Program-made: the position numbers and the translations under genes | In this document: one piece after another, positions 17,142 through 26,713 of the stretch | How positions within the stretch are numbered: position 1 is the stretch's first letter | Layout of the letters: every line of letters starts with the position of its first letter | Notes under the pieces: model-generated | Told to the model about the DNA's origin: nothing | Seen by the model: only the letters and a program-made list of their open reading frames with translations | The model's database searches: none | Origin: Embleya sp049739465 | GTDB lineage: Bacteria; Actinomycetota; Actinomycetes; Streptomycetales; Streptomycetaceae | Assembly (NCBI RefSeq): GCF_049739465.1 | Contig: NZ_JBMHHY010000015.1 | Coordinates: 124,001-188,000 of the forward strand | Direction: 5' to 3' | DNA length: 64,000 nucleotides

Positions 17142-19007
17142 TCAGCGCTTGGCGCGCGACGCGGAGCGGCCACGCTCCTTCTGGTCGAGCACGACCTTGC
17201 GGATGCGCACCGTCTCCGGGGTCACCTCGATGCACTCGTCCTCGCGGCAGAACTCGAGGGCCTGCTCGAGCGACAGCCGGCGCGGCGGGATCAGCTTCTC
17301 GGTCTCGTCGGAGGTCGACGAGCGCATGTTCGTGAGCTTCTTCTCCTTGGTGATGTTGACGTCCATGTCGTCGGCGCGCGAGTTCTCGCCGACGATCATG
17401 CCCTCGTACACCTCGGTGGTCGGCTCGACGAACATCTGGCCGCGCTCCTGCAGGTTCATCATCGCGAACGGCGTCGCGACACCGGCGCGGTCGGCCACCA
17501 GGGAGCCGTTGTTGCGGGTCCGGATCTCGCCGAACCAGGGCTCGTAGCCCTCATGCACGCTGTGCGCGATGCCGGTGCCGCGGGTGTCGGTGAGGAACTC
17601 GGTACGGAAGCCGATCAGCCCGCGCGCCGGCACCACGAACTCCATCCGGATCCAGCCGGTGCCGTGGTTGGTCATCGTCTCCATGCGGCCCTTGCGCGAG
17701 GCCAGGAGCTGGGTGATCCCGCCGAGGTACTCCTCCGGCGAGTCGATGGTCAGTCGCTCCACCGGCTCGTGGATCTTGCCATTGACCTCACGGGTGACCA
17801 CCTGCGGCTTGCCGACGGTCAGCTCGAAGCCCTCCCGGCGCATGGTCTCCACCAGGATCGCCAGGGCCAGCTCGCCGCGGCCCTGCACCTCCCACGTGTC
17901 GGGCCGCTCGGTGGGCAGCACGCGCAGCGACACGTTGCCGACCAGCTCGCGCTCCAGGCGGTCCTTGACCAGGCGGGCGGTGACCTTGTGGCCCTTGCCG
18001 CCCTTGCCGACCAGCGGCGAGGTGTTGGTACCGATGGTCATCGAGATGGCCGGCTCGTCCACCGTGATCAGCGGCAGCGGGCGCGGGTCCTCGGGGTCGG
18101 CGATGGTGTCGCCGATCATGATGTCCGGGATGCCGGCGATGGCGATGATGTCGCCGGGGCCGGCCGACTCGGCGGGCTTGCGCTCGAGCTGGTCGGTCAT
18201 CAGCAGCTCGGTGATCTTGACCCGCTCGATGGTGCCGTCGTGCCGGCACCACGCGGCCTGCTGGCCCTTGCGGATGGTGCCCTGGTGCACCCGGCACAGC
18301 GCGATGCGACCGAGGAAGTTGGACGCGTCCAGGTTGGTCACGTGCGCCTGGAGCGGCGCGCCCTCGTCGTACTCCGGGGCCGGGATCGAGTCCAGGATGG
18401 CCTGGAAGAACGGCTCCAGGCTGTCGCTGTCGGTCGGCACGGTGCCATCGGTGGGGCGCACGAGCGTGGCCACGCCGTCCCGCGCGCACGCGTAGACGAT
18501 CGGGAACTCGATCTGCTCCTCGGTCGCGTCCAGGTCCATGAACAGCTCGTAGGTCTCGTCGACGACCTCGGAGATGCGCGAGTCGGGACGGTCGACCTTG
18601 TTGATGCACAGGATGACCGGCATCTTCGCGGCGAGCGCCTTGCGGAGCACGAAGCGGGTCTGCGGGAGCGGGCCCTCCGAAGCGTCGACGAGCAGCACGA
18701 CACCGTCCACCATCGACAGTCCGCGCTCCACCTCTCCGCCGAAGTCGGCGTGGCCGGGCGTGTCGATGATGTTGATGGTGACCGTGGGGCCACCGTCCTT
18801 GGGGTGATAGGCGACGGCGGTGTTCTTCGCGAGAATGGTGATGCCCTTCTCGCGCTCCAGGTCGTTGGAGTCCATCACCCGATCGTCCATCTGGTGGTGG
18901 GCACTGAACGTGCCCGCCTGCTTCAGCATGGCGTCGACGAGGGTGGTCTTGCCGTGGTCGACGTGGGCGACGATGGCGACGTTGCGGATGTCATGGCGCG
19001 TGGGCAC
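17142..19007 (-). CDS. typA: ribosome-associated GTPase TypA/BipA
   Basis: A 621-residue translational GTPase of the TypA/BipA family, which binds the 70S ribosome at the EF-G site and helps growth and ribosome assembly under stress. G1 is AHVDHGKTT near residue 15, G2/G3 include ERERKGITI-like LEREKGITI and DTPGHADFGGEVER, and G4 is NKVDRPDSR. The domains III and V and the TypA-specific C-terminus (TKEKKLTNMRSSTSDETEKL) are complete. The GTG at 19007 is preferred because GAGAGA precedes it and it gives the usual length; a frame-open start at 19088 adds unrelated residues. typA next to bldK matches the S. coelicolor order as I recall it. Confidence 0.95.
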   Translation of the reverse strand: MPTRHDIRNVAIVAHVDHGKTTLVDAMLKQAGTFSAHHQMDDRVMDSNDLEREKGITILAKNTAVAYHPKDGGPTVTINIIDTPGHADFGGEVERGLSMVDGVVLLVDASEGPLPQTRFVLRKALAAKMPVILCINKVDRPDSRISEVVDETYELFMDLDATEEQIEFPIVYACARDGVATLVRPTDGTVPTDSDSLEPFFQAILDSIPAPEYDEGAPLQAHVTNLDASNFLGRIALCRVHQGTIRKGQQAAWCRHDGTIERVKITELLMTDQLERKPAESAGPGDIIAIAGIPDIMIGDTIADPEDPRPLPLITVDEPAISMTIGTNTSPLVGKGGKGHKVTARLVKDRLERELVGNVSLRVLPTERPDTWEVQGRGELALAILVETMRREGFELTVGKPQVVTREVNGKIHEPVERLTIDSPEEYLGGITQLLASRKGRMETMTNHGTGWIRMEFVVPARGLIGFRTEFLTDTRGTGIAHSVHEGYEPWFGEIRTRNNGSLVADRAGVATPFAMMNLQERGQMFVEPTTEVYEGMIVGENSRADDMDVNITKEKKLTNMRSSTSDETEKLIPPRRLSLEQALEFCREDECIEVTPETVRIRKVVLDQKERGRSASRAKR

Positions 19008-19208
19008 GGCTGCGTGTCTCTCGGCTTCAGTCGGGGATGCTACGGACGGGCCGGCGACCGCGGGCCTCCTCAGCCGCACGATGGGCATCGCGCGAACCGG
19101 CCTGCCTCCTCGGCGCCAAGCTCAATCGTACGGGGAGGAGCGTCCCCCGCTCGGTCCCGGCGCCCGCCGGCCGCCGTTCGAGGGCTCCACAGGGCACAAT
19201 CCGTAGGT

Positions 19209-20018
19209 GTGAGCGAGTCTGGCGAGTCCTTCAACGAGCGCATCCGCAAGCGGTGGTCCCGGCGCGCCGCCGACCGGGCGGACGGGACCTTTGGGCCTGT
19301 TCCGACCGATATGGGGGCCGACACACCGCCCCTACCGTCCGATCAGGGCACCCCGGCGGGGCGAGCCCGGCTGCTGTACGAGCGGGCCACCGAGGCGTAT
19401 CGCGACGGCGATGTGGCCATGGTCGAACAATTGGCCGATCTGATTCCGGACGAGCCGGAAAGTGAGCCCTATCGCACTTTCGCGCGCGTGCAATCCCTCG
19501 AGGCACATGCCGACGACGCCGCCGCGGCGGCGGTGGCCCGCGCCTATCTGGACCGGATCGGCCCGAGCCACCCGGCCTGGGACACCGCCCGCGCGTTGTT
19601 CGGCGAGGTCATGGTGCAGGCGCTGATCATGGGCACGGTGCCGCTGGCGGACAATCTGGCCGCCGCCGAGGAGGCACTGCGCAAGCCGGGCGATTCCTAT
19701 CAACACCGCTCGGGCGCGACGATTCGCCTCGAAGCCGAGGACGACGAACCACTCCTGATGGTGTTGCACGGAAACGCCACGAAGGCGGTACGGGCCGCCA
19801 AACGTCTGGTGACCACCGAAAAGCGGGCATCCCGCGCCGGGCACGCCGACGCATTGTGCACGTTCGCGCTGTGTGTCTGCGCGGCCGGCGACATCGAATC
19901 GGCCCGCGAGGCACTCGTCGAGGCGGAACGGGTGTTGCCCGGCCGACCGCGAATCGCCGCGACCCGCGCCCGGGTGGAATCCTCTCCGGCCGCCACGATG
20001 CGCCTCGAAGATCGTTAA
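19209..20018 (+). CDS. TPR-like hypothetical protein
   Basis: A 269-residue cytoplasmic protein, divergent from typA. It starts with GTG at 19209, and the first ~50 residues are charged and probably disordered (FNERIRKRWSRRAADRADG). The rest is alpha-helical and Ala-rich with helix pairs such as RARLLYERATEAYRDGDVAM and EAALVEAERVLPGRPRIAAT-like segments at the end, typical of tetratricopeptide repeats. No catalytic motif is seen. A protein of this kind next to typA is common in actinomycetes, but its function is unknown to me. A strong terminator follows. Confidence 0.72.
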   Translation: MSESGESFNERIRKRWSRRAADRADGTFGPVPTDMGADTPPLPSDQGTPAGRARLLYERATEAYRDGDVAMVEQLADLIPDEPESEPYRTFARVQSLEAHADDAAAAAVARAYLDRIGPSHPAWDTARALFGEVMVQALIMGTVPLADNLAAAEEALRKPGDSYQHRSGATIRLEAEDDEPLLMVLHGNATKAVRAAKRLVTTEKRASRAGHADALCTFALCVCAAGDIESAREALVEAERVLPGRPRIAATRARVESSPAATMRLEDR

Positions 20019-20067
20019 ACCTCGATTTCCGCACACCCGCGAAGATCATTTAAACGCCGTTCCCGCT

Positions 20068-20119
20068 GATCACCGGAATTCGATCTTGATTCGACAAGAT
20101 CGAATTCCGGTGATCTTTT
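20068..20119 (+). terminator. rho-independent terminator after the TPR-like gene
   Basis: A perfect 21-bp stem (20068-20088 with 20095-20115), loop ATTCGA, is followed directly by TTTTGTT. It is one of the clearest intrinsic terminators in the window. Confidence 0.92.
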
Positions 20120-20225
20120 GTTCGGCCATCGTCTTTTCCCGATCTGTGACCCACCAGATTCGCGAAACACTTTCCATCGATTGATCGTTCGCGCCAGACT
20201 GCCGACGTTCCCACCTCGGGAATCA

Positions 20226-20615
20226 ATGGCAAGTCCGCAACACCGTCCCCATCCCCCGGCCCCCGACGACGTGGCGCCGGAAAAGCAGGAGGTGAGCGCG
20301 ATCTTGACGACTCGGGCGCAAGAGGACCTGGCTCTGGCGAGGCGCAGGCTCGACGAACTGGCGCGCGCGGTGCGTGGGCTGCGCCGCACGCTCGGCGACA
20401 CGTACGGGGTGCGCCGGCTCAGCGACGACGTGGAACGGGCCAGGAGCAGCCTCGGCTTCCTGGCCGAGACGATCGCCGAGGTCGAACCGGTGGTCGAGCC
20501 CGTCCCCACGCCGGTCGAGGTGATGTCCGATCTGCCCTACGACCCGGGCCTCTTCGCGGACGCGGACGACGAAGGTGTGGGCGGCATGCGGCCGCCCCGC
20601 CGGACAGGAAGGTGA
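20226..20615 (+). CDS. hypothetical protein upstream of sdh operon
   Basis: A 129-residue protein with a proline-rich N-terminus, a central helix or coiled coil (EDLALARRRLDELARAVRGL and DVERARSSLGFLAETIAEVE), and an acidic tail. No known domain is recognised. It ends four bases before the TTG start of the succinate dehydrogenase anchor gene and carries that gene's ribosome site within its last codons, so it is probably part of the sdh operon. Mycobacterial sdh1 loci also have a small conserved hypothetical gene upstream. Confidence 0.65.
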   Translation: MASPQHRPHPPAPDDVAPEKQEVSAILTTRAQEDLALARRRLDELARAVRGLRRTLGDTYGVRRLSDDVERARSSLGFLAETIAEVEPVVEPVPTPVEVMSDLPYDPGLFADADDEGVGGMRPPRRTGR

Positions 20616-20619
20616 CGTC

Positions 20620-21441
20620 TTGGCTACAGGGACGACGGGACCCGCCGGCAGGACCGGCACCAACGCGCCCGGCCGGGCGCGGATCGGCGCGCGACATCTG
20701 CGCACGGACCGCTGGTGGCTCTCGCCCGCGCTGACCGTGGCCATGTTGTCCGCGTTCATCGTCTACTCGACCTGGCGCGCGTTCGCCAACGACGACTACT
20801 TCGCCGAGCCGTACGTGTCGCCGTTCTACTCGCCGTGTCTGGCAGCCAAGTGCGAGAGCATGCCGCTGAGCGCGAACGCACCGCTGTTCGGCGACTGGTG
20901 GGGGCTGTCCCCGGCACTGCTCGTGCTGATCTTCCCGCTCGGCTTCCGGCTGACCTGCTACTACTACCGCAAGGCCTACTACCGGGGCTTCTGGGCCTCG
21001 CCGTCGGCGTGCGCGGTCCCCGAGCCGCGCGGCTCGTACTCGGGCGAGACCCGGTTCCCGCTGGTCCTGCAGAACATCCACCGGTACTTCTTCTACTTCG
21101 CCACGATCGTGGCGGTGATCCTGTCCTGGGACGTGCTGATCGCGTTCCGCGACGAGGACGGCGCCTGGGGGCACATGGGCCTGGGCACCCTGGTGCTGCT
21201 CGCCAACGTGCTGCTGATCTGGGCGTACACGCTGTCCTGCCACTCGTGCCGGCACATCGTCGGCGGCAAGCTCAAGCACTTCTCCAAGCACCCGGTGCGG
21301 TATCGCTTCTGGGGCTTGGTCAGCACCCTCAACGGCAAGCACATGCAGCTCGCCTGGGCCTCGTTGGTCAGCGTCGGGCTCGCCGACCTCTACGTCTACC
21401 TGGTCGCGAGCGGCGCCTTCGACGATCCGCGGTTCTTCTGA
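20620..21441 (+). CDS. sdhC: succinate dehydrogenase membrane anchor (Sdh1-type SdhC)
   Basis: A 273-residue membrane protein with five or six hydrophobic helices, the quinone-site anchor of a succinate:quinone reductase. Length and gene order match the mycobacterial Sdh1 anchor (also 273 residues). Conserved-looking Cys and His are grouped at C73/C79 (SPCLAAKCES) and at C207, H208, C210, H212 (SCHSCRH). In mycobacterial Sdh1 the anchor has been reported to hold a Rieske-type [2Fe-2S] centre, and these residues are candidate ligands. The TTG at 20620 has AGGAAGG 7 bases upstream; later Met codons would cut into the first helix region. There is no separate SdhD. Confidence 0.88.
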   Translation: MATGTTGPAGRTGTNAPGRARIGARHLRTDRWWLSPALTVAMLSAFIVYSTWRAFANDDYFAEPYVSPFYSPCLAAKCESMPLSANAPLFGDWWGLSPALLVLIFPLGFRLTCYYYRKAYYRGFWASPSACAVPEPRGSYSGETRFPLVLQNIHRYFFYFATIVAVILSWDVLIAFRDEDGAWGHMGLGTLVLLANVLLIWAYTLSCHSCRHIVGGKLKHFSKHPVRYRFWGLVSTLNGKHMQLAWASLVSVGLADLYVYLVASGAFDDPRFF

Positions 21442-21501
21442 TTCCTCGCGCATGGCTTTGCGCGCATCACCTCGCCCCAGCCCAGTACAGGAGTGGCAGT
21501 C

Positions 21502-23430
21502 GTGTCGGAAGTGGAACGTCATTCGTACGACGTGGTCGTGATCGGCGCGGGCGGCGCCGGGTTGCGGGCCGCGATCGAGGCCCGGATGCGCGGCATGCGC
21601 ACCGCCGTCGTGTGCAAGTCGCTGTTCGGCAAGGCGCATACGGTGATGGCCGAGGGCGGGATCGCCGCCTCGATGGGCAACGTCAACTCGCAGGACAGCT
21701 GGAAGGTGCACTTCCGCGACACGATGCGCGGCGGCAAGTTCCTCAACCACTGGCGGATGGCCGAGCTGCACGCCAAGGAAGCCCCGGACCGGGTCTGGGA
21801 GTTGGAGTCGTGGGGGGCGCTGTTCGACCGCACCGCGGACGGCCGGATCAGCCAGCGCAACTTCGGCGGCCACGAGTATCCGCGCCTGGCACACGTCGGC
21901 GACCGGACCGGTCTGGAGCTGATCCGTACCCTCCAGCAGCAGATCGTCGCGCTGCAACAGCAGGACGAACGCGAGTTCGGGGATCCCGAGGCGCGGCTGA
22001 AGGTCTTTCAGGAGTGCACCATCACCCGCCTGTTGACCGTCCCGGACGCCGGTTCCGAGACCGGCAAGCGGATCACCGGCGCGTTCGGCTACTGGCGCGA
22101 GTCGGGTCGATTCACCGTCTTCGACGCGCCCGCCGTGGTGCTCGCCACCGGCGGGATCGGCAAGGGCTTCAAGGTGACCTCCAACTCGTGGGAGTACACG
22201 GGTGACGGGCAGGCGCTCGCGCTGCTCGCGGGGGCGCCGCTGATCAACATGGAGTTCGTCCAGTTCCATCCGACCGGGATGGTCTGGCCGCCGTCGGTGA
22301 AGGGGATCCTGGTCACCGAGTCGGTGCGCGGGGACGGCGGGGTGCTGCTCAACTCCGAGGGCAAACGGTTCATGTTCGACTACATCCCGGACGTGTTCAA
22401 GGAGAAGTACGCCAAGTCCGAGGCCGAGGGCGACCGTTGGTACACCGACCAGGAACACAACAAGCGCCCGCCCGAGCTGCTGCCCCGGGACGAGGTGGCG
22501 CGCGCGATCAACTCCGAGGTCAAGGCCGGGCGCGGCTCGCCGCACGGCGGGGTGTTCCTGACCGTGGTCGGCCGGATGGCCGGCGGCACGGAGGAGATCC
22601 GCCGCAAACTGCCGTCGATGTACCACCAGTTCAAGGAACTGGCCGACGTGGACATCACCGCGGAGGCGATGGAGGTCGGGCCCACCTGTCACTACGTGAT
22701 GGGCGGGATCGCGGTGGACCCGGACACCGCCGCGACGCCGGGGGTGCTCGGCCTGTACGCGGCCGGTGAAGTGGCCGGCGGCATGCACGGCAGCAATCGG
22801 CTCGGCGGCAACTCGCTGTCCGACCTGCTGGTGTTCGGCCGCCGGGCGGGCGAACACGCGGCCCGCTACGCCGAGGAGATCGGCGAGGCACGGCGCGAGG
22901 TCGCCCGGGAACAGCTCGACGCGGCCGCCACCGAGGCGCTGGCGCCATTCGCCGTGGAGAGCGCGGAGAACCCGTACACGGTCCACCAGGAGCTCCAGCA
23001 GACGATGAACGACCTGGTCGGCATCATCCGCAAGGAAGGCGAGATGGCCGAGGCGCTGACCCGCCTGGAGGAGCTGAAGGCCCGCGCGGCCAAGGCCGGG
23101 GTCGAGGGCCATCGGCAGTACAACCCGGGCTGGCACCTGGCCCTGGATCTGCGGAACATGTTGCTGGTGTGCGAGTGCGTGGCGCGCTCGGCCCTGGAGC
23201 GGCAGGAGAGCCGCGGCGGGCACACCCGCGACGACTTCCCGGCGATGTCCGCCGAGTGGCGCCGGGTGGTGCTCGCGTGCTCGATCGTCGACCCGACCGC
23301 GGAGCACCTGTCGGTCGAACTGACCCGGAGCGAGGCGGTGCCGATGCGCGCCGACCTGCTGGACCTCTTCGAGCGCGACGAGCTGACGAAGTACCTGACC
23401 GACGCAGAGCTTCCCGGGAAGGACGGCTGA
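21502..23430 (+). CDS. sdhA: succinate dehydrogenase flavoprotein subunit
   Basis: A 642-residue FAD-binding subunit that oxidises succinate to fumarate on the cytoplasmic side. It shows the dinucleotide fold VVVIGAGGAGLRAA, the flavin-attachment region KSLFGKAHTVMAEGG (with the His expected to bind FAD), the active-site stretch HPTGMVWP, and GSNRLGGNSLSDLLVFGRRAG. The GTG at 21502 has CAGGAG 8 bases upstream; a GTG three codons earlier is also open. It lies 60 bases after sdhC and 7 before sdhB. The closest family by size is Sdh1 (mycobacterial subunit ~646 residues). Confidence 0.95.
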   Translation: MSEVERHSYDVVVIGAGGAGLRAAIEARMRGMRTAVVCKSLFGKAHTVMAEGGIAASMGNVNSQDSWKVHFRDTMRGGKFLNHWRMAELHAKEAPDRVWELESWGALFDRTADGRISQRNFGGHEYPRLAHVGDRTGLELIRTLQQQIVALQQQDEREFGDPEARLKVFQECTITRLLTVPDAGSETGKRITGAFGYWRESGRFTVFDAPAVVLATGGIGKGFKVTSNSWEYTGDGQALALLAGAPLINMEFVQFHPTGMVWPPSVKGILVTESVRGDGGVLLNSEGKRFMFDYIPDVFKEKYAKSEAEGDRWYTDQEHNKRPPELLPRDEVARAINSEVKAGRGSPHGGVFLTVVGRMAGGTEEIRRKLPSMYHQFKELADVDITAEAMEVGPTCHYVMGGIAVDPDTAATPGVLGLYAAGEVAGGMHGSNRLGGNSLSDLLVFGRRAGEHAARYAEEIGEARREVAREQLDAAATEALAPFAVESAENPYTVHQELQQTMNDLVGIIRKEGEMAEALTRLEELKARAAKAGVEGHRQYNPGWHLALDLRNMLLVCECVARSALERQESRGGHTRDDFPAMSAEWRRVVLACSIVDPTAEHLSVELTRSEAVPMRADLLDLFERDELTKYLTDAELPGKDG

Positions 23431-23437
23431 CTGTCCG

Positions 23438-24196
23438 ATGTCCTACAAGGCGGACTTCCGCATCTGGCGCGGCGACACCGACGGCGGCGAGCTGCGCGAT
23501 TTCAAGGTCGAGGTGAACGAGGGCGAGGTGGTCCTGGACATCATCCACCGACTCCAGGCCACCCAGGCGCCGGACCTCGCGGTGCGCTGGAACTGCAAGG
23601 CGGGCAAGTGCGGTTCGTGCAGCGCGGAGATCAACGGCCGGCCGCGGCTGCTGTGTATGACCCGGATGAGCACGTTCGCGCCGGAGGAGGTGGTCACGGT
23701 CACCCCGATGCGCACCTTCCCGGTGATCCGCGACCTGGTCACCGACGTGTCGTTCAACTACGCCAAGGCGCGCAAGGTGCCCTCGTTCACCCCGCCGAAG
23801 GGGCTGAAGCCGGGCGAGTATCGCATGCAGCAGGTAGACGTCGAGCGCTCGCAGGAGTTCCGCAAGTGCATCGAGTGTTTCCTGTGCCAGAACACCTGCC
23901 ACGTCATCCGTGACTTCGAGGACAACAAACCGGCCTTCTCCGGCCCGCGCTTCCTGATGCGGATCGCCGAACTGGACATGCACCCGCTGGACGTGGCGGA
24001 CCGGCAGCAGGCGGCCCAGGAGGAACACGGCCTGGGCCTGTGCAACATCACCAAGTGCTGCACGGACGTGTGTCCGGAGAACATCCACATCACGGACAAC
24101 GCGCTGATCCCGATGAAGGAGCGGGTGGCGGATCGCAAGTACGACCCGCTGGTGTGGCTGGGGAACAGGATCAGGCGCCGGGGATCCGGGGACTGA
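23438..24196 (+). CDS. sdhB: succinate dehydrogenase iron-sulfur subunit
   Basis: A 252-residue subunit carrying electrons from FAD to the membrane. The N-terminal plant-type ferredoxin domain has CKAGKCGSC and a later Cys (LLCMTRM) for the [2Fe-2S] centre. The C-terminal domain has CIECFLCQNTC and CCTDVCPENI for the [4Fe-4S] and [3Fe-4S] centres. It is the last gene of the operon and converges with the HIT-family gene. Confidence 0.95.
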   Translation: MSYKADFRIWRGDTDGGELRDFKVEVNEGEVVLDIIHRLQATQAPDLAVRWNCKAGKCGSCSAEINGRPRLLCMTRMSTFAPEEVVTVTPMRTFPVIRDLVTDVSFNYAKARKVPSFTPPKGLKPGEYRMQQVDVERSQEFRKCIECFLCQNTCHVIRDFEDNKPAFSGPRFLMRIAELDMHPLDVADRQQAAQEEHGLGLCNITKCCTDVCPENIHITDNALIPMKERVADRKYDPLVWLGNRIRRRGSGD

Positions 24197-24248
24197 CCGG
24201 TCGGGTGGCGGCGTGGGGCCGGCCGAAAATGGTCGGTCGAGTTGCGGC

Positions 24249-24728
24249 TCAGGGCCGGCCGGACGGCGTCGGTCGGCCCAGCGCCTCGCCCAGGGCGACG
24301 GCCAGTTCGTCCATCCGCGCGACCGGGACGCGCTCCGCCGGCGGGCGGCCGAGAAAGGCGAAGGCACCCGGGCCGCGCAGCTCGGCGGCCAGGTCCGGCG
24401 GGCGCGGTACGACGTGGAAGTGCACGTGCGCGAAGCCCTCGCGCTCGGCGAACTGGGCCACGTAGGTCCTGGCACAGCCGGTCACCTCCCGCAACGCCCG
24501 CGCAAGCGCCACCTGCCAGGTCCCCAGCACCGCCGCCTCGGCCGCGTCGAGCTCGGCGATCGACACGACATGCCGCCGGGGCACGAGCACCAACCACCCG
24601 GACAACGCACTGTCGAACGCATGCGCCACCCGCCAGTGCGCATCGGCCGCAACCAACTCCCGGGGCGGCAACTCGGCGAACCGGGCTTCTTGTTCACAGG
24701 GGTGACAGCGGGGGTGGGTGGTGGGCAT
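24249..24728 (-). CDS. HIT-family protein
   Basis: A 159-residue histidine-triad nucleotide hydrolase or transferase. The triad HVHFHVVP is present near residue 105, and a CxxC near the N-terminus (CHPCE) with further His residues suggests the zinc-binding HIT subgroup. Likely substrates are dinucleoside polyphosphates or nucleoside phosphoramidates; this is family knowledge. Its ATG lies inside the 3' end of the truncated helicase ORF upstream, so the deletion that cut the helicase also created the present leader of this gene. Confidence 0.85.
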   Translation of the reverse strand: MPTTHPRCHPCEQEARFAELPPRELVAADAHWRVAHAFDSALSGWLVLVPRRHVVSIAELDAAEAAVLGTWQVALARALREVTGCARTYVAQFAEREGFAHVHFHVVPRPPDLAAELRGPGAFAFLGRPPAERVPVARMDELAVALGEALGRPTPSGRP

Positions 24729-26328
24729 GGGGTCCTGTCCGGTGCGGTCGGCTGTGCTCGGCTGTCGCCCGTACGTGAGGGGATCGCCAAGGATCGATTC
24801 CGTTGTTGGACGAAGCGATCACGATCTCGAAGCCGGTGAGTTCGGGGACCAGGGGGTGGATGGTGCGCGGGTAGGTCTTGCCGGCGGTCTCCTCCGTACG
24901 CCAGGTGCGCCGCTTTCGAACGAAGGCATCCTCCGGCCGCTTCAGGTCCGCCAACCGCTCGGCCCACTGGACCACCAAGGCCGCGATCAGGTCGCGCAGC
25001 AGGGTCGTCTTGCCGGTTCCGGGTGGTCCGTTGACCGCGTAGAGGCCGCGGCCGTCGCCCTCCCCGAGACTCTCCAGGATGCGGTTCACCGCGAACTGCC
25101 GGCTGAGCACCAGCGGCTTGTCGGCATCCGTCGGCCACCGGCCCAGGGGCATGCTCGACGGCTGCACGCTCTCCAACACGATCTCGGGCAGGCGCCGCAC
25201 GTCAAAGCGGTTCATCGCATCCAGATCGGCCTCGGCCCGCAGGTAGTCCAGCAGCGCGGTGCCGGCCTGCCCGGCCTCGAGAACACCGGCGACCCGTTCC
25301 AGATCGTCGGCGTAGAAGCTGTTGAGGAAAACATCACCGCCCGCCTCATCCGCATGCCGGGCCGCGACCTGATGGCTCTTGACCCGGATCGCGTTGGGCT
25401 GGAGAACCTCGGCGTGGCCGAGCTGCTCGGCCACCCAGCGGGTGATGGCCGCCAGGTCATACACATCCAGGACCTTCGTGCCCACCTCCGGCGGAGGTCC
25501 CGCCGGCTCCGCCGCGCGCCGGTCCGCTTCCCGCACCTCACCGCTGCCCGGAGGTTGGCCGGATGTTGCGCTGTCACCCGGGGTGCGGTCGGTGAACCGG
25601 GCAGTAGCGGAATCGATCAAGTCACCGCCGACCTGCTCGATCACCTTCGCGGCCGGCACCCCCGCCACCGGACCCGGCCCGGCACCCACCGCACCGGTCA
25701 CCGCCCCGAGCCCGCCCGTCGCCGCACTGAAGACGAGGCGGGACATCAGCCCCGCGACCGGGCCGAGCCCCGACTGCGGCGACGCAGAGCCGGCCACGGA
25801 CCGGCGATCGACTTCGATCCTCCCGTCGCCGAGGTCCAGCAGCCGTTGCAGCAGCTGCGTGCTGTCCTCGTCGAAACCGGTCAGCCATTGGTCGCTGTGC
25901 GGCCCTGGGTTCAGGGTCTGCCCGATCGCCCAGGCACACGAGGACAGGGTGACACTGTCCTTGATCAGCAGCCCGTCCTGGTTCACGGTGAAGCAGAGCA
26001 TGGCGCTGTCGCCGCCGATTCGGCCGTCGAAGTCCTGCTCGGACTCCGGAACACGGAACGCCCGTAACAAGACGTCACGTACCTTGTCGACCGCGAAGAT
26101 CCCTGCGTAGACCGTGTGTTGCCACACGAGACCCGGCCGGGACCCGGCCCGACTCACGGCGGAGCCGGGCTCCCGGGGCAGCGGCCGATCCGGCCCCACG
26201 GCGAAGAGGTTCTTGCGTGGATTCACCGGATCGACCTTCGGCGGGGAGAAATACTCCACGGCCCGCCAATAGCGCAGGATCCGCGCTTGACGCTGCCGCT
26301 CAGCCCTCGATCGATTGACGGCCCCCAT
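24694..26328 (-). pseudogene. truncated AAA/SF1 helicase-like ATPase (5' part only)
   Basis: The frame starts at ATG 26328 after AGGGGGGAC and reads for 544 residues. The N-terminal segment (ARILRYWRAVEYFSPPKVDP) is the one found in long actinobacterial DNA2/NAM7-like helicases of well over 1000 residues. Walker A is intact (NGPPGTGKTTLLRD, ~110 residues from the end), and the next helicase motif begins (IVIASSNNG), where intact relatives continue with a segment such as AVENV. Here the sequence turns into an unrelated low-complexity tail and stops 35 bases inside the HIT gene. Walker B and all later helicase motifs are missing, so this is best called a 3'-deleted gene. Residual ATP binding cannot be excluded. 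Confidence 0.75.
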
Positions 26329-26455
26329 CCGTCCCCCCTGTGATCGTCGATCCACGGGCACGGTAACAGAGCCGGGGATGCGCAATCTTTGGATGCCGTT
26401 GTCGCCACCCAACTGCGGACGTACAATTTCTTGTACCTACTGGAGGAGTCGAGCC

Positions 26456-26713
26456 ATGAAGACGATGACCTACTCGGAGTCCCGTGCTCGCTATGCCGAG
26501 GTGCTCAACGCGGTCGTGGACGACCGCGAGGAAATCGTGATCACTCGGGCGGGACACGAGCCGGTGGTCATAGTCTCGTTGGAGGACTACGAGGCCCTCA
26601 AGGAAACCGCCTACCTGCTGCGCAGCCCCGCGAACGCCCGCCGCCTCCTGGCCTCCATCGAGGAGCTGGAGAACGGCGGAGGGACCGTACGGGAGCTGGT
26701 GGACCAGGAGTGA
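26456..26713 (+). CDS. yefM: antitoxin YefM (Phd/YefM family)
   Basis: An 85-residue antitoxin beginning MKTMTYSESRARYAEVLNAV, with the Phd/YefM core EEIVITRAGHEPVVIVSLED and a C-terminal toxin-wrapping helix. GGAGGA lies 9 bases before the ATG. It overlaps the toxin gene by four bases (GTGA), the classic coupling of this module. Antitoxin alone and antitoxin-toxin complex usually repress the shared promoter. Confidence 0.92.
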   Translation: MKTMTYSESRARYAEVLNAVVDDREEIVITRAGHEPVVIVSLEDYEALKETAYLLRSPANARRLLASIEELENGGGTVRELVDQE

